Assembly (NCBI GenBank): GCA_003260075.1
Contig: QLIY01000036.1
Coordinates: forward strand, 143,997 to 207,996
DNA: 64,000 nucleotides
Direction of reading: 5' to 3'
Source of the DNA: Phallusia mammillata
Lineage: Eukaryota > Chordata > Ascidiacea > Phlebobranchia > Ascidiidae
Under the pieces are notes generated by a model. That model ran no database searches, was not told where the DNA came from, and worked only from the letters and a program-made list of their open reading frames with translations. Position 1 is the first letter of the stretch; the number at the start of each line of letters is the position of its first letter. The position numbers and the translations under genes were made by a program. Of the stretch, positions 57,673 through 64,000 are shown one piece after another.

Positions 57673-60600
57673 TTATGCTAAAGGCAGTTGACTGTGTGTG
57701 CTATGTGTAGGCTGGATCTTGGCCCGCGCGCTTCTTTTCTTTCTTCGTTGATTGCTTCTTCTGCAGTTGATGTAGACAGCCACAACAACGCCCAACATAA
57801 TAACGGCTGCCACAAGCACCACTCCTACCACTATAAGCACAGTTGAGTTGCTTTCGCCTGCAGGAAAAAGGGGACAATTTTAATGTAAACTGTTTAGGGT
57901 ATTTAAATGGACATAAATTTGTAACTGGGACAGCCCTGAAGCGTTCATGCAGATCAGCGATCACGTCATACTCGTTTGTAAGTCATGTTACCTAAGGCCA
58001 ATTTGAAGGTTATACACCTGTTTAGGGTGCATACTATACAGTTGTTTATACCCCCATTGAATAATTAGAAGTCATTATACCCCGGTAAACATTTCAACTT
58101 TTTAACAATAGACTTATCAGTTTTTTATTGGCCTTGTACAGTTTGCACCGGTTCTATGAGACCTGTGCTAGAGATTTTTTTGCCAATTAAACTACAAACC
58201 AAAACTGTAGAATACATTGTCATTATGTACTGTACATATAATGTTAGCATTATGTATATTATTCCAAACTGGCATAGCAGGCCTTAAGTTTTTTAAGTTT
58301 TACCAAACTAATCAATTTTAAAATCAATTTTTATGTAAAACTGTAGATTTGGAACTTGCATGAATTTGGTTTCTGTAATTGGGAATCAGAGAGACTATTG
58401 TTTAAAAACTGATTTACCATACATTTCAATTTAGGTGTTAGTACAAATATTGAAAAAAAAACATGCCAGTTAAGAAAAAAAAACAGGTAATAAAGTGGTA
58501 GTTTTAGTTAGACTTAGGTATCAAAAAGTCCCAGTAGCTACAATTTCAAAACAAAACTTTACTTTGATCTGGAAGGGGGTCAGCATTAAATCCATCTTGG
58601 TCGACGTCATACTGTCGCTCGTTAGGGCCACCTCCTGGCCTGAGAAAACTCAACCAGTCATCGAGAAATCCAGGCTCAACTATCCGTATAACGTCCGAAC
58701 TTATCATGGTCCTGTCCTCTTCTAAGCGAGCTTTTATGTCGAACCCGGCAAACCTATAAGAAATCGTTCAGTGATTAGATCAGGGGTTCTTAACCTGGGG
58801 TGCGAGAACTGTTCCTAGGGGGTGCGGGGATGCTGAATCATTAAGGTTGGTTAGGTCTATTCTATTTAGGCAATTACAGAAGGGAGAGCGAAAATTGGTT
58901 AGTGATTTGAAAGGGGGTGCGAAAATTGGTTGGTGATTTGAAAGGGGTGCAGCAAGGAAAAAAGGTTAAGAACCACTGGATTAGATAGAAACAAAGTTGT
59001 AGAGCTGGTTTCGGGCTTAAGATTGATTAAAGCAGGTATGCTTGGGGCCTGAACCTACCCTTGGCCGAGTTTGTGCACTTTGATAAGTACAGCTTTCAGG
59101 CCTAATTCATGCTTTTTTTAATCGGATTCGGATCCATTTTGAGCTGAAGTTTGAATAAAACAGGCCTGATTCGGGAGGACCTTACACTCCACCGCGTATG
59201 AACGTAACTTGGCCTTGATAAGTCCCCCCCCCCCGGTGATTTGAAAGGGGTGCAGCAAGAAAAAAAGGTTAAGAACCACTGGATTAGATAAAAACAAAGT
59301 TGTAGGGCTGGTTTCGGGCTTTCCCCCCCCCCTAGCTTCGGCTTTGTTTTTAGTTACCAGGTTCGGATCAAGTCCGGGCTAAAGTAAATCGCACAGAAGC
59401 ATACACGTGTCTATACTTTCTCGTCTATGTAAATTGGCCCCAAGAATTCTTGTTTGGTTTGAGAAATCGTTTGTACCCCCCCCCCTAGCTTCGGCTTTGT
59501 TTTTAGTTACCAGGTTCGGATCAAGTCCGGGCTTAAGTAAATCGCACAGAAGCATACACGTGTCTATACTTTGTCGTCTAGATAAATTGCCCCCAATAAT
59601 TCTTGTTTGGTTTGAGAAATCGTTTGTGCGGTAACATTTGCACAAGTGTATGGACACGTAACTTGTAATCCCTTAAACTTCCGAAGGTCAAGGCTAAAAT
59701 GCTCCAAAAAGCCAAATGCAAAATCATGTCTTTGAACTTTAAACGTAACCCTACAATCCCTGCTACTGTATGAAACAAGTTCTCTAAAGTCAGATAGAAA
59801 ATGTCTTCTATTTTATATGATGTACTTTCACATGATATGTTGATACGTTTTTACGTGATAGTAATCATAAACCTCCGCTTACCGTTTTTGTCTTCGCCTC
59901 TCGCACGAACAGAACTCCGGATGCGCAGTTTTGTTGCACACACTGACGTAACAATGCAGGTAAACCGCGTCCATACTTTGCTTCCACTTAAACATCTTGA
60001 AGCAAAATCTGGCAGCGCTCTCGTTGCCGTTAGCAACTATTACTGTGGTGGGGTCATCGACACATCTGAAAATAAGTACAATGTTTTTCGTTTGTCTAAT
60101 ACGGGGTTCATTAAAATTACTCTAGAAAAAATCTCGCCTGGCAGACCTATGAGCCAGTTATGATTGTATTCTCTAAAATACCTTCCCAATAGGCTACTTT
60201 CCTATGTATTAACGTTAGGCAGTTTGCCTAAATCAAAACGATGAGAAGCGTAGGCAGGAAGTACATTGGTGAAAAATCCCCCCCCCCCAGACCTATGAGC
60301 CAGTTATGATTGTATTCTCTAAAATACCTTCCCAACAGGCTACTTTCCTATGTATTGACGTTAGGCACTTTGCCTAAATCAAAACGATGAGAAGCGTAGG
60401 CAGGAAATACATTGGTGAGAAATGCTGAACCATCGCTGTTATTATAGTTAGTGAAAGGGTTTGCTGTTACGTTTTAAGATACTTTCTAGGTCCATGTTTA
60501 GTTTTTCCAAATATATGAAGCTTACAGCAATAGATAAAATACTCATTTCCACTTTTATTTTTCAGTCCCTTTGCTATTTGGACGATTTTTTAAATTTCAC

Positions 60601-63358
60601 TTAGTTTGCCCCCCCCCCGTTTGCTGTTACGTTTCAAGACACTTTCTAGGTCCATGTTTAGTGTTTCCAAATATATGAAGCTTACAGCAATAGAAAAAAT
60701 GCCCATTTTTACTTTTATCTTTTAGTCCCTTTGTTATTTGGGCGATTTTTTAAATTTCACTTAATTTACTCACTTGTTGTTGACCAAATTGTGATACTCC
60801 CCACTTCCGTTCCTGTTCACTGAAGCCCAGCAGCGTAACATGGTTAACGCGAGATCCTTGGGCATCACATTTACAAGGTTTTGTTCTGCGGGGTAATAAA
60901 TTGCCTGTTAACCTGATTTTCGTCCTTATTCTATATTTTAAGCCTAAAACAAAAACTTCTTTGAATTTTTATTCGGCAAAACTTTTAAAAGCCAAATTTG
61001 CCTATAGTCAGCGGGCCAAGGTTTTTATTCATGCCTGTAGCAAATTGATCTCACTAGTATACTTTGTCCAGCATATTTTTGATCGCGCATTTAGCACTAA
61101 ACTAACTAGACATTAATTTGAATTAAAACTTATACTACAGCATTTGTTGCACACAATCACACACCCCCCCCCCTTTAAGCCTAAAACAAAAACTTCTTTG
61201 AATTTTTATTCGGCAAAACTTATAAAAGCCAAATTTGCCTATAGTCAGCGGGCCTGAGGTTTTTTTTCATGCCTGTAGCAAATGGGTCTCACTATCATAC
61301 TTTGTCCAGCATATTTTTGATCGCGCATTTAGCACTAAACTAATTAGACATTAATTTGAATTAAAACTTATAACTTACTACAGCATTTGTTGCACACAAT
61401 CACACGTGTATTTGCAGTCTTTTGTACTTACGAACACAAACTTCTTGTTGTATTGCTATGACAGGTCGAGTATTGAGTCTTGTTAAACCAGTGAAGCTTC
61501 GGTTTTTGTGCAAATCCATTCGAACAGTAAAACGACCGTAACTTGTGTCGAAATCCACAGTTCTGCGTCAGGAATAAAGAAATATTTAGATTCAAGACAC
61601 TCGCATCAATAGTAAATCAATAACGTTTAATTTAAACGTTGCACAACAGTTTATGCTAAGTTTACAAGAAGATCAGATTTTTGTGAATAAAGTTTATAAG
61701 TTGCGGTTTTAAAGTTTTACAGATTTGAGTAGCCCTACTGATTTTACGTTTTACTATTTTAATTACAGTCCCCCCCCCCACAGTTCTGCGTCAGGAATAA
61801 AGAAATATTTAGATTCAAGACACTCGCCCCAATAGTAAATCAATAACGTTTAATTTAAACGTTGCACAACAGTTCATACTAAGTTAACAAGAAGATCAGA
61901 TTTTTGTGAATATAGTTTATAAGTTGCGGTTTTAAAGCTGTACAGATTTGAGTAGTCTTACTATTTTAATTACAGCCCCTATATATTTAACAGTGTTTAG
62001 AATACTGTTGAAAGGGGCCATAGGAATATTTAAAAGTTACAATAACTGCCACGTTACCAATAACCACTATTATTTCATCTCAACTTAAATCAATTTTAAA
62101 GCTCGTTTGAAAACATTTTAGGCATCAAGATTTTTGCTCATAGTAGAAAACGTCTTGCGCCTTGTTTAGTTCGCCTACATTTGTATACTTACGTGACAGT
62201 GGGGACAACTGGGCCTAGCATGACCGCATAACGATCCGTGTAATTGCATCGAAAGTCCACCAACACGAGGGGGCGCTCAACAACCTCGTCAATTTTATTC
62301 CAAACTATTTGCTGGCTGAACAAATAGCCACCGGTGTCCCTCTAAAAATGTGAAATTTTCATTTAGGTGAAATCGTTTGGTAATTAAACCTCTGGATAAA
62401 AACGGTTAAACAGTGGTTCTTAACTGGTGGTCTATGGAATTTGATTATATTTTGCGATAACGTGGATTATTAATAGAGGGCCCCCCCCCCTTATTCCAAA
62501 CTATTTGCTGGCTGAACAGATAGCCACCGGTGTCCCTCTGAAAATGTGAAATTTCCGTTTAGGTGAAATAGTTTGGTAATTAAACCTCTGGATAAAAACG
62601 GTCGAACAGTGGTTTTTAACTGGTGGTCTATGGAAGTCTTCGTTTGTGCAAATGTGTTCCATTCCCTATTAAATTATGAACAGTGCCGAAAATACAAGGC
62701 CCAAATTCATATTTCCTAAGTAGTTTTCTAAACGCTAATATGGTTATCTGTTTTCCCAACAAACAGTTCCTTATTATAAAGTAACATTGCCTAACTTCGC
62801 AATGAATTAGACTTCAAGATGTGATACCGAATTTGTTCTCTTTGCCAAGGATAATAATAAAAGAGAAACAAATGTACGCATCCCAAGATAATGAGAAATT
62901 GCCAAACTGACTTTAGGTACTTGTCGCAAAAGCAACTGTAACAACAAAAAATGTTTCACACACTCACCTTCAACTGGACGCCGCAGTCAGTGAAGGGTGC
63001 GTCAACTTTGAGATGATACTGACCGTTTCTCTTCACTGACAAACACGACGGTGCGCCCTTGAAGTGAACATACCTCGTGTCATCTTCTAAATCTTGTTCG
63101 GTGACAACTCTTTCATCAATTAAGATCTCAATACTTAAATTGCCGCAGTTGATTTTGGGAAATGCTGCAAAAATATTAAACGCTATTTTATATTGAAGAA
63201 GCAGAGTCCAAGCGGGTCCGAAATTCGAGCCAGAATCGTTTTTGAGGAGTGGTTTATGTTCGAAAATTTGATTGACAGGCTTATAGCAAAAAAATACATA
63301 AACCATGGACAATAATAGGCAAATGCGAACCAGACATTTAAGGGCTGTTGGGCATTAG

Positions 63359-63446
<88 letters not shown>

Positions 63447-64000
63447 AGTCAAGCCTGGTTGATAAAAGTAACCGAGCCGGCCCGAACCCGGCCCGACATA
63501 CAACTCTGTGGAGAAGTCTAGTAAAATCGTTAAAGCGGCATATAGAATCTCTCTACATCACTGGTTTCCTCAACTGTGGACCTTGCAAGGACAGTTTAAG
63601 TTCCTCACAGAGCTGCATAAAAGCTTGTCTGGGCAGGCAGTTGTAAATATTTCTTGAAAGTTTACGTTAAGTGTTGTTGTCGTTACAACAAATCAATGCA
63701 GAAAAACATTTAGAAAACGTACACGAGTATGCCTATGTGTGTTACAATAATAACACTACGATAACAAATAATAACTAGTGTATTACCATAGTTAACCCCC
63801 CCCCCCGAGTATGCCTATGTGTGTTACAATAATAACACTACGATAACAAATAACAACTAGTGTATATTGCCATAGTTAGTGAACAGAATCAGACACTGGT
63901 TGCGATTTCATAAAACAACTGCACTTATTCTTAAAAAGCGACAATTTTAAATCATAAAGCGAAGAAACGGTAAAGCGCAAACACCTAAGTATTTACTTAC
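57673..64000 (-). CDS. ZP-domain transmembrane protein (5' end beyond window)
   Basis: Seven minus-strand exons are in phase: 62968-63164, 62193-62341, 61432-61562, 60774-60885, 59883-60065, 58563-58753 and 57673-57857. The first begins in the ZP-N half (INCGNLSIEILIDERVV, FTDCGVQLK). The next has LVLVDFRCNYTDRY. The ZP-C half includes MLRCWASVN and CFKMFKWKQS. It ends with HPEFCSCERRRQKR, where RRRQKR is a furin-type cleavage site, as in secreted ZP polymers. After a linker comes a single transmembrane helix (VLIVVGVVLVAAVIMLGVVV) and a short basic tail, stop at 57673-57675. Upstream exons are not in the window, but an inverted donor (ACTTAC at 63995-64000) puts the next exon just outside. 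Introns contain many C-run joins. The role is probably extracellular matrix or egg/epithelial surface; which one cannot be decided. Confidence 0.88.
58781..58978. mobile_element. hAT-type MITE (198 bp) with perfect 8-bp target duplication
   Basis: Starts CAGGGGTTCTTAACCTGGGG and ends AAAGGTTAAGAACCACTG. Flanking repeats GATTAGAT (58773-58780 and 58979-58986) are identical. The interior carries repeated GGTGATTTGAAAGGGG-type and GGGTGCG motifs. Its last 47 bases recur at 59235-59278 after a C run, as part of an unmerged overlap. Confidence 0.85.
59224..59234. other. C-run assembly junction
   Basis: Eleven Cs, after which GGTGATTTGAAAGGGGTGCA restarts the sequence from about 58932 with a few substitutions. 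It lies in an intron of the ZP gene. Confidence 0.75.
59323..59332. other. C-run assembly junction
   Basis: Ten Cs end the short restarted segment 59235-59322 and precede TAGCTTCGGCTTTG, the start of a segment that itself recurs after the next C run. Confidence 0.75.
59476..59486. other. C-run assembly junction
   Basis: About eleven Cs, after which TAGCTTCGGCTTTG at 59487 restarts 59333-59475 with a handful of differences (for example GGGCTAAAG versus GGGCTTAAG). Confidence 0.8.
60278..60288. other. C-run assembly junction
   Basis: About eleven Cs. The sequence after them (AGACCTATGAGCCAG) repeats 60143-60277 over about 135 bases with roughly six differences, about 4 percent. Confidence 0.8.
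60609..60618. other. C-run assembly junction
   Basis: Ten Cs. GTTTGCTGTTACG at 60619 restarts the segment beginning near 60459. The second copy then continues into the ZP exon at 60774-60885, whereas the first copy stops before it. Confidence 0.8.
61164..61173. other. C-run assembly junction
   Basis: Ten Cs. TTTAAGCCTAAAAC at 61174 restarts the segment beginning near 60939 with small differences. Confidence 0.8.
61770..61779. other. C-run assembly junction
   Basis: Ten Cs. ACAGTTCTGCGTCAGG at 61780 restarts sequence from about 61556. The restart covers the intron side of the ZP exon at 61432-61562 plus a few exon bases. Confidence 0.8.
62481..62490. other. C-run assembly junction with partial exon copy
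   Basis: Ten Cs. TTATTCCAAACTATTTGCTG at 62491 restarts at 62295, so 62491-62537 is a second, partial copy of the ZP exon 62193-62341. It has an A-to-G difference in the ORF and no donor. It should not be counted as another exon. A hAT-like CAGTGGTTCTTAACTGG terminus occurs in both copies (62411 and 62607). Confidence 0.8.
63359..63446. repeat. 88-base uninterrupted poly-C tract
   Basis: Eighty-eight Cs lie in the intron before the first visible ZP exon, between GGGCATTAGC and AGTCAAGCCTGG. It is far longer than the ten-base joins and has no restart copy after it that I can see. It may be a real homopolymer or a low-quality sequencing run. The poly-Gly frame on the other strand is meaningless. 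Confidence 0.85.
63796..63807. other. C-run assembly junction
   Basis: About twelve Cs. GAGTATGCCTATGTG after them restarts the segment from about 63725, with small indels (AATAACTAG versus AACAACTAG). Confidence 0.8.

Noticed and set aside
62491..62537. Possible extra ZP exon
   Set aside because: It is a partial copy of 62295-62341 just after a C-run join, lacks the rest of the exon and a donor, and is best explained as an unmerged overlap.
63183..63503. Minus-strand frame encoding a long poly-glycine protein
   Set aside because: It is only the translation of the 88-base C tract plus intron sequence and overlaps the true ZP exon region in another frame.

Overview
The window looks like nuclear DNA of an ascidian tunicate, most likely a Ciona species. 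The signs are compact multi-exon genes with short GT-AG introns, AT-rich spacers, many small MITEs, and vertebrate-type gene families (GILT, CYP2-clan P450s, lipocalin, CCDC166, ADPGK, SEL1L, a ZP-domain protein). The species is an inference. Two single N positions and a dozen ~10-nt pure G or C runs mark assembly joins. In most of them the DNA after the run restarts a copy of the DNA before it, with a few percent of differences, as expected when contigs from two haplotypes of a very polymorphic genome are laid end to end.

Layout. 0-8 kb: a GILT thiol reductase and a small leucine-rich-repeat gene, both on the minus strand. 9-29 kb: a plus-strand tandem array of CYP2-clan cytochrome P450 genes sharing one nine-exon structure. 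Two copies are intact on reading (12763-16524 and 25009-29066, 496 residues each). The others are broken by stops, frameshifts, exon loss or assembly joins. 30-34.4 kb: two intronless seven-transmembrane protein genes, head to head, with a 3 x 154 bp tandem repeat between them. 35.6-36.4 kb: a small lipocalin-like gene (minus). 37.5-40.4 kb: a CCDC166-type coiled-coil gene (minus). 41.7-44.5 kb: ADP-dependent glucokinase (plus). 45.2-56.1 kb: SEL1L/Hrd3 (plus, 16 exons). 57.7 kb to the right edge: a ZP-domain transmembrane protein (minus) whose 5' exons lie beyond the window.

The genes do not form an obvious pathway. GILT (endolysosomal disulfide reduction), SEL1L (ER-associated degradation), ADPGK (ER glucokinase) and the microsomal P450s all act in the secretory or endomembrane system, but this is probably chance. 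Exon models were joined by hand from splice signals, reading phase and family motifs. Where all phases close (GILT, LRR, both intact P450s, CCDC166, ADPGK, SEL1L, ZP) I consider the models good. The lipocalin 3' end and the LRR 5' end are tentative. I found no CRISPR array, rRNA, complete tRNA or clearly novel system. The most interesting items are the mosaic P450 array, the systematic homopolymer junctions and the orphan 7TM pair.
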